From Volvariella volvacea V23 (Eukaryota; Basidiomycota; Agaricomycetes; Agaricales; Pluteaceae), in contig KB722736.1 of the NCBI GenBank assembly GCA_000349905.1, positions 2,431,428 through 2,495,427 of the forward strand: 64,000 nucleotides of DNA. Direction: 5' to 3'. The notes below the pieces were generated by a model. That model was given only the letters and a program-made list of their open reading frames with translations, was not told the DNA's origin and made no database searches. This document shows positions 12,379 through 25,489 of the stretch, in pieces. Both the position numbers and the translations under genes were made by a program. Within the stretch, counting starts at the first letter, position 1; each line of letters starts with the position of its first letter.

Positions 12379-15300
12379 ATTGCACACTCTCAAACGCTCG
12401 CGCACAATTAAAGGCAATTCTTTGATTGGGCAAGTATTTGTGTATATCGGAGATACCCTACACTCCAACTATCCACCGCGGCGCAATGGTATATATTTCA
12501 CAGAGGGATAACCGTAAGCCAATTCAATCGTTGGACACTAGACCTCCCATCTGCCAATAGTTGTTCCACCTAGCTCCTTTCTCCTTTCAAAATGAACGTC
12601 GTCATACCCCCTGCTGCCACAAAGTCACCACAGTTGCACTTGCTTCTGGAAGATCAGAAACCTGCCGATCTTCGGAAGGGTTCATGGGACTAGTTTAATG
12701 CCTTACGAAGATCCTATTTGTGATCCTATTCAGAATTGTTTTTCTTCCACGCTCAGCATGCGTTTCATAACTCCATCTGGCTCCTCACTCGGGACTAGGC
12801 CAGCCGCCAGTCACGGCTTCCCATGAGCCTATGATAAGCAGTGCCAGGATATCCCATAGCACCCTGATTGCGCGAAGCAATTACCGAGCCTAATGTCACT
12901 CCTTTTTTGTGATTAGTCCTTGCATCATCGCGAGCACCCGAAAGAGAGTCCACGGCCCTCGTCGTTCGTTTGACCTTGTCTAATATCTCCGTTCACCTGC
13001 CCACTAACCCCGTCCATTTATCAGAGTCCTCTGCTCCCGGTGACTAGTGGATGGGTCAACATGTGTGGTTGAAAGGGCCAAACATAAGTCGTTAAGTCAC
13101 GCATACTTTTAATGTGCTTTGCCAGCGTGACCCTTCGGCATCACCGTTGAAGAAAGCTAACCACGTATTAAAAGGTACGGCTCTGGAGCCGAAATCAGGT
13201 TTTTTGCTCTGCATGGGAGTTTTGAACACTCTCAGGCTTTTCTTATGCTACCCACAGACATAGGTAAAGTTGCGTCATTTGGTTGTCGTTCGGCTGATAG
13301 TAAAACCCCCTCAAAGGCGTTTTCGGAGTTATGTGTTGCCTGGACCGATGGTTGATGTATCTATCGCTTCATAGACATGCCTCGACGGCGCACCTTCCTG
13401 CATAGCCACAGCCATTGTGGCGTCAGATTGGCGGGCTGCTTAAAGTTGGCCTTCGTCGGAGAAGCGTGCGATCGAACATGTTTTTTCCCTGAGTGTAAGA
13501 ATTCTGCCTGGCGAGGGAACCATACGGTTACTGACCCAGAAACGATATTGTCGTAAAAAGGAGTTTAATGGCAACGTACAGGGTCAGAGGAACGTCCAGG
13601 GGATAACTGTGGAACTCCTGCATCCTGAGCTTCCGTCTTCTGCAACCTGTTCAGATATTTCACACTCGTTCCCAAGGGCGTCTTTGCCAGCTCAGCAAAC
13701 GGGGCCAAGAAATACGGCCGATGAGAGGGTCCAATTAGACCTTTCTAATGACGAGGTATGGAATCTATTTCAGAATTTCCACGAGGTTTGATTTAGGTGG
13801 GGCTCCTGTGGATGATATGCATCTTGTGCAAACCACGTCTTCCACCCTCCCTAATGACAGGGTGTGATGGACCCCACTAGAACGGCATCAGGCCCATCAT
13901 GAACTCCGTCGTTATTATCACGGCGTTGTTCATTGAGCAGTTGGCTAATGGGGCATTCCTGAATCGGAGGTAAGATCACATGCAGAGTGCTGAGATGCTA
14001 TCACGGTAACTTCAATCCAAGGCATTATGCACCCTATTTGCCTGATACAGACGGGTCAAATGGCGATTGTTCGTGGGTCACCACGCTTTGAGGGAGGCAG
14101 GAGGTCGGACCTCGGCCACAGGGTGCCAGTGACAATGGACTTTCATTCCACACTCCTTGATTTGATGGCTCAGGTATATTTGGGTTTGTGCACCGTTAGC
14201 CTTGTTCCGGAACTTGATGTAGCCATCCTGCTCTGTCTCTGGGAAGTGTTGGCTTGATAAGGTGGCGAACGACACGATGCATATTGAGGACGATGCCTGG
14301 TCTTGTGGCACGCGCGATTTTTGGCGCCTCTGTCTGTTTGCAAGAAATGGAAGCACAAGCAGATGGGCATGTGCACCGCAGTGGACAGTATTGGTAGTGG
14401 TACCTAAAAGGAGCTGACGATCATCTCGATCGATAAACAAGCATTCGAATGGGCACGTCTGCCGCCGGCCAGTGCTCTACTTGGCGTCTTCTCCGACCAG
14501 ACAGGGTTGCAGTCGATGGGACAGAGATGCAAAACAGCCCTGCCCGAATATCCTTGCTTTAACCTCTCAAATTAAGAACCTTCCACCGTCCATTAAAATG
14601 AGAGGGCCATTATGTGCATGTGTGCTTCACAAGCCGCCGGTGATATTGGCCAGCCCTGTCAACCACCCTGGTGTTGCCGGAGGGTGTGACAAGATCCCTG
14701 TAGATATATATCAAAATATTAATCGACAATACCCAAATATTAGGGTGAGGATAGGTCGCAAGGTTAGGGTTAGGGTGTAGTTAGGACCGCAAACTGACCC
14801 CAGGATATGGCTGCGCTACCGAGCCCGAGTGGCCGAAGCAGGACGGAGAAAATTAGGAAGTATGGGTCCATGAAAGTAGTGCAGGGTGGGGTCTATACTG
14901 TGTCAACAGGGTCATCGAGCTCTGGAAGGGCCCAACATCAATACAGCGTGAATAATTATTCACGCAAACGTATTGTCGTACTGACCAAGTACACATGACC
15001 GTCTGGAATACAACTCTCCCAAACGGTCAACCCTAGTGGGTTTCCTGTCCCTATCTGTGCTCCTACGGATCCTAGGTGCACCATGGGACTCAACACACAC
15101 ATGCATACTTGTCCCTTTCACCCAGGACCTCTATGAAACAGACATTTTCATCTTAATCTCTGTAGCTCCAACCCTGCGTTTCTGCCCCCCTGCATACGGA
15201 AGAGAAGGCCTTCTGACCTCCTGATTTTCTCGGAGTCCTGGAGACATCGATCACACATAATCACTCAATGACGAACCCTTTACCGGCGGAAGCGATTCGA

Positions 15301-17351
15301 TGCTAAGAACACCCGTCGCAAGCAGATCCAATTAACCCGACTTGTGTCTCGCGCCCTTTGTAGGGCTTGCTTCCTGCGCTCTGCAAGGACCCTGGGTTCG
15401 GGCAATGGAGAATGGTGCAATCTCTTTCCTTATAAAATCATTAAAGGTAAATGGTTCCGACAGTAAACCTTTCCATCTGGAAAATGGCTCGTGCGATGCG
15501 ATGCCACCCGACGCTGGTATAGGGCTCAGCTGATCAGGCAAATTTTTGACGTACATCGAGTAGCTATCGCTCTCAAATTTAGTGAACCCGGTTGGTCGGG
15601 TGGGTGGTGATCTTTCCATAATTTAATATTCAGTAGTGTTTCACGCATTGTGCATTCCATACCCACAGTACGGATGCTATACTCTGCCCCATTCATCGCC
15701 AACGGATAAAATAAAACCAGCAACGTTGATACTTTGTATGCTCCACACTTGCACCGCGTTTTGGCTCTCATGGTTCAGTAATCTGTCGTGGGAGGGCTTT
15801 GTGGAGCGACAACATACCTGACTCCTCTGCCCTCATCCTTGATGTCAATAGGGGACTGGCTGGACCTCCACCCCCCTCTCTCAATATCCCTCATTCCCCC
15901 GGCTCCTATAGATTCGACCGTTTAACAGCGCTGTTGCGAACCTGCCCGTTCCGGCGGCTTGACGTCTCGCGCGCGTAAATTATTGCACGCATTAAATACC
16001 ATTCTGCCACTGAGTAGCTTGGAGGCATCGCTCTTCAAGGGAAGATTATACCAAGATCCACGCGGACCGTCATTCCGCCCACACGCATGCCTTTGCCTAT
16101 AGTTGATCCGTCTTTCCTATGTGAAAACCTGCTGATGAGACCTACCGCAAGGAGCTAACTTCCGAATCTCTCGTGGTTCTTCCCCAGCGCTCTCTCAATC
16201 TAGCCAAATCCAGCGTTGGTGCACGGCTCCGGAGGGTATCCCCCCTCATCCCTGGAATAGTATATCTGAACGATCCCATAATGGCTCCTTTCGGGGTCAA
16301 CCTTTTTCAGCTAACGATGACTATCTTGTGATATGATGTTTCGAGCTCAACACGCAGATCACAAGCCCCGGTGTTTCAAACAGGGATCGCAGTTCACCCG
16401 CCGACTACGTTTCTATGGTGGTCATATGCCTTCTTGGATGATAATTGAAATTGAAAGAATCAGTAAGAGTTTACAGAGATGTTTTGAGATCATCGACGTT
16501 GAGAATCATCGCGTAAACATAAAAAGTTTATTGCTTAGATTTGGAAACAGTCCGCCAACTCGGCCTCAATAATATATCAGTATGTCCGAGAAGTATCCGT
16601 GTAGCCATACACGAAGTGACAGTCCACTATCAAAAATTAAGATTGATATCATGGAAACAGGGTATCGATCAGTGCCCATAGCTTATATGGCATGTGAATT
16701 GTAATGGATCTTGTTGCCACCAGATAACAGCACAACAGCATGCGTCATTAATGTGTTCAGCGCATTCTACGTACCTCCATATCAAATGCAACGGCTCCAC
16801 CACCATCCAGCATCTATCGCGCACAAGGCGTACAAGGAATATTGATATCGTTGGCATCCAGACAACAGAACAAATTCATACAATACATATGTTAACACAG
16901 TCGCCTCCTTTCAATATCGAGGTCGATACCTATCGTGCAAGTCCGCCCATGGAGCAATCAGGAATGGTGTACATGAGATAAAAACAATGTACAAGATGAT
17001 TTATATGGGCATGTATGATATTCGGGAAAATAAAGCCATGAACTTTGAATAAAGGATCATCTATGACACTCACAAGGGTGGTGAGGACGAAAATTATTGC
17101 AGTAAGCGGCTTCGATAGGCGAAAGGTCCCGATGTTGAACAGTAATGCATCCTTCATGGGTGTATAGTACAGGGAGAATTTGGAGGTTTGATAACAGTTG
17201 AACTGGCATTGGCGACACATAATATACTGGTTCGGGTTTGGGGATGGACACTCGTGTGAGGAGGGCAAGATCTGTATAAAACCTCTCAGCGACAGATAAA
17301 CAGCCAAGTGTGACTAACATGCCTTACCTGAGTGTTTACGTGTGTGAATCC
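12379..17351. other. Gene-poor 5 kb region, no supported gene
   Basis: The largest gap in the window, between the 3' ends of the dynein light chain and the Srk1-like kinase. Open frames are at most ~125 codons, none with recognisable domains or splice-linked partners. It contains telomere-like units (14740-14775). I found no reverse transcriptase, transposase, long terminal repeats or obvious inverted repeats by eye. The last few hundred bases are probably the 3' UTR of the kinase. Old decayed elements or long non-coding RNA cannot be excluded. Confidence 0.5.
14740..14775 (+). repeat. Interstitial telomere-like TTAGGG motifs
   Basis: Three TTAGGG units in 36 bp: one at 14740-14745 and a tandem pair at 14764-14775. 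A related TTAGG follows. They sit in the middle of the 5 kb gene-poor region. They may be a scar of a break repaired by telomerase, or chance. Confidence 0.5.
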
Positions 17352-19527
17352 TCAGTCTTCAAAGGCCCGGGCTCCCATCTTCAATGGCGGCCCAGGTAGG
17401 TTTTGACCCTCCTTGACGGGTATGGCACCACCACCGCGTTTGTGCCGACGCCCCAAAAGGGTTGCACCGTCAAGGTCTAATTCAAATCCTCTCTGACCAG
17501 CTTGCCTCCTTCCCTTGCCTTGGTCCCTATTACCAGCACGCCCATTTCCTTCTACTGCAGTAGCAAACCTCTCGCTGTTGGTATCTTGTTCATCGTCTTC
17601 CTCGTCTTCATTAAGGCCCTGGAGGAACCCTCTATTTCCAGCACCGCGATATTTGCGGCGGCGAGCACCCTCTTCTTCCATTCGATGCACTGCGTACGTT
17701 ATGTCAAACGCTTCTTTGAGCGTCGCAACGCCAGGACTTCGCCCTTCATGAGCCCTACCGCCACGGATAGCGCTAAGAAGGGGCGAGTCGAGAGGGCGTG
17801 AGCCCGGAGCAAGAAAGGGTGTTGGGGGAGGAGGGGGGGCGGGGGCGGCTTTGCACCACGGGTGATTCAAGAACTCATCGATTGTATAGCGCTGGGAAGG
17901 ATCCACGCAAAGAAGATGGGAGATGAGGTCCTTGGCTAGCCCGGAAATCAACGAGAGCTCGAGATGGATCGAATGTAGGCCTAGGCGACATACCTGATGG
18001 ACTGATGTCATCCCACCAGGGACTTAAAAAGGTGTAGTGGCCTTTAGCAACCTTTTCGGTCAGCACATTTATGCTCTCGTCGTAGAAAGGCGGGAAGCCG
18101 CATAGAAGCGTATAGAGGACACAACCCAAGGCCCACATATCAACGCTTTTGCTATACCGCTCGTCCTTGACTATTTCTGGTGCTGTGTAACCAACGGTTC
18201 CACACGGTGTCATGGTTTGTTCGTTCCATACCACTTTGCTTAGACCAAAGTCGGCGATCTTGACACGGCCAATGCCGCCCCCGCCTACTCCCGGAGTGAA
18301 TTCGCCTTCATCTTCTTTTTCCTCGTCATATGGCCGCAGAATTGGGCTCTTGGAGGGTATGATAGGGATTCGTTCAAACAGCAGGTTTTCTGGTTTGATG
18401 TCTCTGTGGACGACACCACGCTCTTCGTGGAGATATCTGATGCCTTGTGCGACCTGCAGGATGACGTGTCTCGCGAGATTTTCTGAAAAGTACGTCAACT
18501 TGACAATTTGGTGGAAAAGCTCTCCTCCTTCCATAACTGGACGAGGATGTGTCAATTCGGGTACTCAGGCCAAGAAGCGATAACCTACGCTCTAGGACAA
18601 GAAAATAATACTCCTGAGACTCGGAAAAAGAATGGAGCTTGACGATGGACGGGTGGTTGGTGCCTCGCATGATTTGGACCTCTGCAATGAAATGAACAGC
18701 TGTGACAAGGGGGAATGATAACAGGGACCAACCTTTCAGTATGTTCGCGCGCTAGACAAAAAGAAAAAGACAATAGGTCAGGACCGGTTGGAGCAGGGTA
18801 ACGGAGAAGATAGGAAGACGGGAGGACAGAAAGCACCTCTGTTACGCGCGGCTTCTTCTTGAACTGAGGATTCAAGTGCTTTTCACCAGCCTACAAGACA
18901 AACAAGCGAAACCGCGCGCAATGAGTGTTTCGAAGGGTGGGCAAGTGTCAGCGAAGGAAGACGAAGAGCGAAGAGGAGAAGAAAGAGGAGGAGCGCTGAC
19001 CTGGGAGGCGTTGAGCTCATATTTGCGGACGACTTTGACTGGGACGATGGGTGAGATTACGAGGGGAGGGAAGGGGGGGAGGACGAACCAGCGACCTTCT
19101 GGCCGGTGGAGATGTCGATGGCCTTGTAGACGTTGGAGAAAGCACCGCTATCAGAGATCTCGGGTGAATTACTATGAAAGGAAAAGAAGGATCAAGCACA
19201 GACTCTCCCATCTTGTCCAGAAGCTTGAAGTTCTCGAGGCCCTTGTATGACGGCATTCTGGACTTTGCCTCGCGTTCCTGGTCGACGATGAGCTGGACGG
19301 CCTGACGAGGGGCGGATGGGGGCGCAGCATGAGTTTGCCGTTGTTGTTGGGAGGGGGCGTGATGGGGAGAGTGGTTCGGGGGCAGTTCGGAGGGGGGGAA
19401 GTCGTTGCGGGGCTGGTTGTGGTGTTTGCCGTGTCTGATGAGATCTGGCGGAGCGGTGAGCGGGGGAAACGAGAACAGAGAAAAAAATACTCTTGAAGGT
19501 CTCGACGACACCTGCGCCTGGGGGCAT
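17352..19527 (-). CDS. srk1: CaMK-group MAPK-activated protein kinase (Srk1/Rck1/Rck2 type)
   Basis: Stress-responsive Ser/Thr kinase that acts under the Hog1/Sty1 MAP kinase in yeasts. The N-terminus MPPGAGVVETFKN leads through an intron (~19440-19490) to a His/Pro/Gln-rich segment and then YKGLENFKLLDKMGE. Catalytic features are VVHRDIKPENLLFE, a family-typical insert after it (FERIPIIPSKSP to GVGGGGIGRVKIADFG), DFG, and activation loop TMTPCGTVGYTAPEIV. The C-terminal lobe ends NHPWCK. A basic, low-complexity tail of about 150 residues follows, with a proline run and RRKYRGAG. About five or six introns. The insert between the catalytic loop and DFG is what separates this family from ordinary CaM kinases. 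It is divergent to PRP31 with a 1.7 kb gap. Confidence 0.85.
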
Positions 19528-21206
19528 GGCTGCTGATGGATGGCGGGGATGGCTGGACCAAGCGGCGGAATGGCTTTGCATTTGTTATACCCTCTCGCTC
19601 TGACGTCATCCATGCCTCACCGCCACTCGTCTGCGCTCTCCTTCGGCATCGACGTCACAGCGTGCATGGCCAGCACGTTCAGCATGGTGCCTCTATCAGC
19701 GCCACTGATCCAGTTCATCCATTGCTTCCAGTTGCATATAGCGCACAACATACCCGACATATCCTGCTACCCAGTGGCGATCGTCCACGGCATGGGTCAC
19801 ACTACCCCAGCATCAAATCGCTCGAGTCTAGAGCGTGCACCGAGCTATCAAACGGGGGTTGCGTTCCCACATTCAAAGAATTGGGTCAACGCCAGTCACA
19901 TTTATTCCTCTACACTCCGCGGAAATTCAGCAGCAACGATAAAATAGTCAAGAGCAATTATACGTACAGATTACGATACTCCCGTGGTCCAGGCTGAGGC
20001 GCACCACATCAATTTTACTCTTTGATCATGATTCACCGCCGTGCGGCGACTTTTCTGCTCAGTTACAGTGATTAGCTTGTAAGGGGTGGGCTTCTGTGCC
20101 AAGGTCCACCGATCGAGGCAGTTACTTCCTCGCCCAATCGCTGCAGCAAGGCGGCAACTCTATCCAGCATTTCCATGCCGGTCGAGCGCCCGAGACGTGA
20201 GAGGAGGATAAAAAATCGGAACAAGCTTCAGAAGCCAGAAGCACGGCTCAGCCACCTGCATCTCGCTTTGGGTATTTGCTGTCCATTTTCCCTCAGCGGC
20301 AGGCCGTCCACCGATGCGCAAAATCTAGATGCCCTGTCTTCACAAAAGTCCATCAGAAACCGCCTGTCAAAATGATACTAATAGAAAGGTGGTGTGAGGC
20401 ATGACAGTGCCCATGGAGAGATTCGGTTGCCCGTCTTGAGTGCACTTGTTCCCCGACGCCATGCTGGGCTTTCTTACCATTGACGCGATGTAGCTTAATT
20501 TTCCACACCGACGCTAGCAAAAAAGGACCTGGTGCCATGCGCTGCTTTATCGACATAAAAGGTCATGACACCACCAAGAACGTCACATAGACTCAATGTG
20601 AAAGGCGGTGCACGCTGTCCTTCGCCGATAAAGCGATCAAGGGCACCTAGCCTCAATGATACCCTTCAAGGCGATCAAGGCCATGCGCTAAATTCCCACT
20701 GGTTACCAACCTACAGTTTACTGCCCAAAACGAGATAAAAAGGTGTGCTGCCGGATAGTCAAAAAAAGGTTCTCAATTTCCCATTCACTTGGAGCGATAA
20801 AGACCAAATTTTTGTTACCGAGTGAGGGGCTTACGATAAAATTATGTACTTACACCATTACTGGACCCCCGAACTGCAAGAACGGCACATGTTCACGCCA
20901 CGCATCGGAGGAGACACGAAGTTTAGGCCGCTCTACCTGCGTGATTCTGTGCAGGAGCGGCCAGGTCCTTGCGCGTCCTATTTGGTGGTTTGTGGCAAAG
21001 TTACCTTCGTTCGGGGTGAAGGTTTTGGCCGCGCAGGCACCCGCGAATGTCGTCGCATAGGAGATTATAGCATTAGCACTCCCTGCATCCCAGGTCTCGT
21101 CGAGCAAGGTTTGCGGGCTGCACCTTCGCCGGACGCCGATGTTCATTTAACATTTCCAATAGGGGAAGCATAGCAAAACTTTCCCACGCATACTCTCCAC
21201 ATCCCA
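19528..21206. other. Intergenic, 1.7 kb, promoter region between the Srk1-like kinase and PRP31
   Basis: Both flanking genes point away from it, so it holds two promoters. No coding exon is supported. One short direct repeat, GCGATCAAGG, occurs twice near 20633 and 20670. A fuller element was not recognised. Confidence 0.45.
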
Positions 21207-23322
21207 ATGAGTGGCCTTGCAGACGAGCTACTCGCAGACCTCGATGGACTCTCTGATAGCGGAGAAGGCTACGAAGAAGAGCCAGTAGCGGATGCACCTG
21301 TGGCCGGGTCGTCGACCGCCGTCAAACGCAAGGCAGAGGGCTCTGACGAAGAGATGTCAGATGAAGAGGAGGAAGGAGGTGAAGATGCAGGAGGAGAAAT
21401 AGGCTCTTTGGTCCTAGAGGGGGGCGTTCGTCCTGCTGAGGAGCTTGATGCAGAGGACGTTCAGCAAATGGAACTCGGTGCCATCGAGGATGTGGGCAAA
21501 ATAGCCAAGTTGGAAGGCAGTAAAAGAATGGCGGATATTTTAAAGGCATGTTGTACCACTCCTCCATGCATTCAATGCCGTCTCAGACGCCATTTTAATG
21601 GAATAGGAAATCGAAAAGTATCAAGCCAACCCAAGCACTGCAGCCGAGATGGCACTGCCAGCGCATATGAATCCCGAATATACTCTGATTGTACAAGCCA
21701 ACAACCTTTCCGTCGACGTTGACAATGAAATTCTGGTCGTCCACAAGGCAAACGCGCTCAACCTCATTTCATAACCACCAGGTATTAACTGTCTTCTTTG
21801 CTCTCTTTTCATTCAGTTCATCCGAGATCATTACGCACACAAGTTCCCTGAACTGGAGCAGCTTGTCACGGACTCTGCTATGTACATTCGTTCTGTGAAA
21901 GCACTTGCTAACAACGAGGTATGTTCTGTGGGACTGCATCTTGTCATTGAGTGCTCACGCGATGACAGGATCTCACAAAAGTTGATCTTACTGGAATTCT
22001 TCCACCCGCCGTGATCATGAGCGTAGTTGTCACTGCGACAACAACCCCAGGCAAACAACTTACCGACGCCCAATGGCTTGCTATAGATAAGGCATGCGAC
22101 TTGGCAGACAGATTGGAAGAGGCACGTAAAAAGGTCTGCATCGCGTTTTCTGACGCGCTACTCGAAAAGCTTGAACTCTTTCTCAGATATTCATGTATGT
22201 CAGCTCAAGGATGAATGTTCTTGCACCCAATCTATCTGCTATTGTCGGTACTACTACCGCGGCCAAACTACTGGGAGTGGCAGGCGGACTTGGGGCGTTA
22301 GCCAAGATGCCGTCGTGTAACGTGCATGTAGGCGTTCATATGCCCTCTATCGTCGCGTTTATTGAGACCGATATTATACAGCTACTAGGCGCACAAAAGA
22401 AGATCGCGGTGGGCTTCTCATCCGCAACGCAAAAGCGGCATACCGGTTTTATCTTCCAATCACAACTTGTTGCACAAACACCGCCGGAATATCAATTGAA
22501 AGTGCAACGCACAGTCGGTGCAAAAGCCGTCCTAGCAGCTCGAATGGACCTTGAGCGGAAACATCGCGACGGTCCGTCTCGGATATAAGTTGTCATGCAT
22601 AATAAAGCACGTTACTGACAGTGGTGTTTAGGCGCTTATGGGGAACAGCTGAGAGACAAGATCGACAAGCACATCGACCGCCTAGCAGCACCCCCTCCTT
22701 CAAAGGTCGTCAAGCCACTTCCGATACCCAACGAGGGACGAAAGAAGCGTCGTGGTGGTAAACGGTACGATGACATCATCAATCCCAATTGATAATGTTG
22801 ATTAATCGTTAAAACTTTAGAGCACGGAAGGCGAAGGAAGCTTATGCGCAAACAGAATTACGCAAGCTGCAGAATCGGATGGCATTCGGGGAGGCGGAGG
22901 AGGAAGTGGGTGCTTTCGATCAAACGAAAGGCATGGGTATGATTGGCGTTGGCACCGGCAAAGTCAGAGCGGGCGTTGGCGAGTCCAGAAGCCGAGGTTT
23001 GTCGTATTTAGATCCCTTCGAGTGTCTTTGGCTTACGGATGCGCTTAGCCAAGTTGTCAAAGGCAAACAAGTTGCGGACGGCGGCGTTGACTCGTGCAGC
23101 CCAAAATTCCGCGCTTACTTCTGGGACAGCAACCTCATTGAGTGTGACTCCGGCTCAGGGTGTGTACAGTCTATTCTCTCTGCCTTGTCGTCTAAATCAG
23201 ACCTCCCATTTATAGGTTTCGAGCTCACCAACAGGGCTGCCGCCGCTCAACGAGTAAAGGAGGCCAACGATCGGTGGTTTGCCTCTGGCACATTCTCTTT
23301 TGTTGGGCAGAAAGGAGCATGA
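21207..23322 (+). CDS. PRP31: Pre-mRNA splicing factor Prp31
   Basis: U4/U6-U5 tri-snRNP protein that bridges U4 RNA, the 15.5K protein and U5. The N-terminus [15 protein letters not shown] and an acidic stretch are typical. The NOSIC/Nop domain follows across many exons: [61 protein letters not shown] joined to LLGAQKK across a stop-free 60 bp intron, then [11 protein letters not shown]. The Prp31 C-terminal part includes [31 protein letters not shown] and [20 protein letters not shown], ending VGQKGA. About nine introns, all phase-consistent. Length is about 540 residues, typical of the family. Confidence 0.93.
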
Positions 23323-23485
23323 ACTACGGTGTACATAGAAAGTCTATGTTTTGCAGGCCCATTTTCAGGAAACAGATGGCGTGCGACCTACGAAACGAAA
23401 AGAAAAGTACTAATACAAAGAACAGTGCAAGTATCACAACTAAAGCATAAGATAATTAAAGTAATCTACCAAAAACACGGTGAAA

Positions 23486-24216
23486 TCATGCTGATTGGCT
23501 GGGTTGAGGGGCGGTCTTAACCTGACCCTGAGTAATATCAATGGGACTGGGTTGATTGGCGAGCTTGCTCCGCTTGGACTTGTAGTCGCGGATAGCAGAG
23601 CGAATGGCATCCTCGGCCAGCACTTGTAGATATTAGGACCTCATCGAATGAAAGAGCTAGTAGAACAGGACTTACTTGAGCAGTGCAATTTCACAGGTGG
23701 CAGGCACAACTCCTTTGCGATTTCGGTGTTTTTAATTTTGCCCGCCTCCTCTAGTGTTAGCCCCTTCACTCGCTCTGTCACATAGGAGCTTGAAGCGATT
23801 GCGCTGCCGCAACCAAATGTTTTGAACTTCACGTCAGAGATGATTCCGTTCTCGTCGACTCTGATTTGGAGCTTCATGACATCACCACAACTGACAAACC
23901 AGAATATTGAGCACCGCAAAGACAGGACAAAAAGCGATACTCACGCAGGTGCCCCAACGAGGCCAGTACCGACATCAATGTCGTTCTTAGGAAGAGAGCC
24001 TACCTAGAGGAAGAAAAAGTATTATCAGATAAGCCGTTCCAAAGCCCAGACCTTGCACGGATCCAAAAAGAAAGGCAATCATACGTTTCTGGGCCTCTCA
24101 TAATGGGAAATGACTTTTTCGTGGTAACCACGAGCCAGTGCAGGCCGCAAGGTCACCCGCGAAACGCTGGGACGGGCAGCGTTCAGAATGGTTTTTGAGG
24201 CGATTGAACGGAACAT
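23486..24216 (-). CDS. ISU1: Mitochondrial iron-sulfur cluster scaffold (IscU/Isu1)
   Basis: Scaffold on which the Nfs1 desulfurase complex assembles [2Fe-2S] clusters in the matrix. A basic presequence, [20 protein letters not shown], ends at [17 protein letters not shown]. The three cluster-ligand cysteines are all present: [25 protein letters not shown] and VKLHCSMLAEDA. The LPPVK motif for the Hsp70 chaperone Ssq1 is intact. Three introns split after PRN, inside the first Cys codon, and after HCS. The C-terminal ~20 residues ([18 protein letters not shown]) are a short extension. Total is about 180 residues. Tail to tail with PRP31 (163 bp). Confidence 0.95.
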
Positions 24217-24561
24217 GTCGGTTGGTGGTAAGGTTGAAAGAGAGTTGTCGCCTGTGATTGGACAGACTTGCGCTTACGACGTTTGTCACGGCCGAAGTCG
24301 GAGTTTAAATGGGTCTCCATTCCCTCTCACGCTATGATTGGAGGAATATTCGTGCTTAACGGTTGCTGTTGGACAGTGATATATGGTACACGACGCTCCG
24401 GACATTCCCTGCACGTATCCGTGAACATCGCCGAAGCTGTCTCTTGTCCAGCGACGGGGGGCACTGCTGATGTCCAAGTGTAGTTGTGGAGTACCCAGAT
24501 AGCCAATAAGGACACGATTACAACCACACTGCTCACACTCACCATTCAGGCCCACCAGGAC
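24217..24561. promoter_or_regulatory. Shared divergent promoter of ISU1 and TAF9
   Basis: A 345 bp space between two start codons facing away from each other. No open frame of interest. Motifs were not resolved. Confidence 0.5.
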
Positions 24562-25400
24562 ATGTCACGACCTGTGGATAATTTGCCAACAACAGCGCGG
24601 GCCATCGCACTTCTTTTAGCATCCACACCTTCTGTACAAGATGCGCAACCAGGCGTCCTACATCAGCTACTGGAATTCTCCCACCGCTACACCGTGCAGA
24701 TCCTAACCGACGCCGGTGTATATGCTGAGCATGCTGGTCGTGGCGGTAAGATCGAGATGGATGATGTAGTGCTAGCCGTACAGGCCAGAGTGGGCTGGGA
24801 GTTTGGGGGTAGAGTTCCAAAGGAGGTATGTCGTCCTTTGGCTGTATTGCTCTGCAGTATTTTCAGACAAACTCTCAACAGTACATTTTATCGTTGGCCA
24901 CACAAGTGAACGCTGCACCCCTCCCTGCCGTGCAAGAAGTTTTTGGTGTCCGACTCCCTCAGCAGTCTGACTGCCTTACAAACGTCGATTTTGACCTTGT
25001 TCCCAACAAACCACCACCCGACGTCAAGATATTCGATGAAGAGGTGGAAGAGATTGAAGAGTCGGCCTCAGATGATGAGGAAGATGAGGAAGATGAGGAA
25101 GATGAAAAAGACATGGAACCTATTCCTGCAGGAGCGAACGGCGCAGCACCCAAAGCTGCCCAGGTGCAAGTGCCTGTCGCTCGAGAAGAAGCACCCTTCC
25201 CTATTAGTGCAATAGCAACGCCCTCAGATATTGAAATGGTAGCGGCTGTTGCAAATAACGTTGACGATGGCAGTGAGGGAGAAGAGGAAGACGGCCTCTT
25301 TGCTGGTGGAGATGACGACGAAGACAGTGATGCAATGGAGGAGGTGCAAACCAACGGTGCAATGAAACGCAAATTGGTAGAGGAGGAGGATTACGACTAA
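24562..25400 (+). CDS. TAF9: Transcription initiation factor TFIID/SAGA subunit Taf9
   Basis: Histone-fold subunit that pairs with Taf6 in TFIID and SAGA. Exon 1 holds the fold: ARAIALLLASTPSVQ, VLHQLLEFSHRYTVQILTDA, and KIEMDDVVLAVQARVGWEF. One intron (about 24826-24881) leads to YILSLATQVNAAPLP, GVRLPQQSDCLTNVDFDL and PNKPPP, the conserved Taf9 extension. The C-terminal ~120 residues are strongly acidic (DDEEDEEDEEDEKD), ending EEEDYD. Length is about 260 residues. Its 3' end faces SEC12 at 89 bp. Confidence 0.93.
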
Positions 25401-25489
25401 TAGTCTCATTATGTTCTATAGGATAGTATCATAGTACGCGAATACGCCGTTGTCGTGTCTTGATGATTCTACATATAATTTAGGCAACA

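Noticed and set aside
14078..14440. 120-codon minus-strand frame in the gene-poor region
   Set aside because: Composition is not distinctive and no domain or adjacent exon was found. Kept as part of the empty region.
15332..15619. 95-codon minus-strand frame in the gene-poor region
   Set aside because: Looks mildly protein-like but has no recognisable family and no partner exons.
16930..17307. 125-codon minus-strand frame just downstream of the Srk1-like kinase
   Set aside because: Lies directly after the kinase stop on the same strand, so it is most likely 3' UTR sequence.
19536..19997. Plus-strand frames of 135-153 codons upstream of the Srk1-like kinase
   Set aside because: They overlap the kinase promoter and have no motif.
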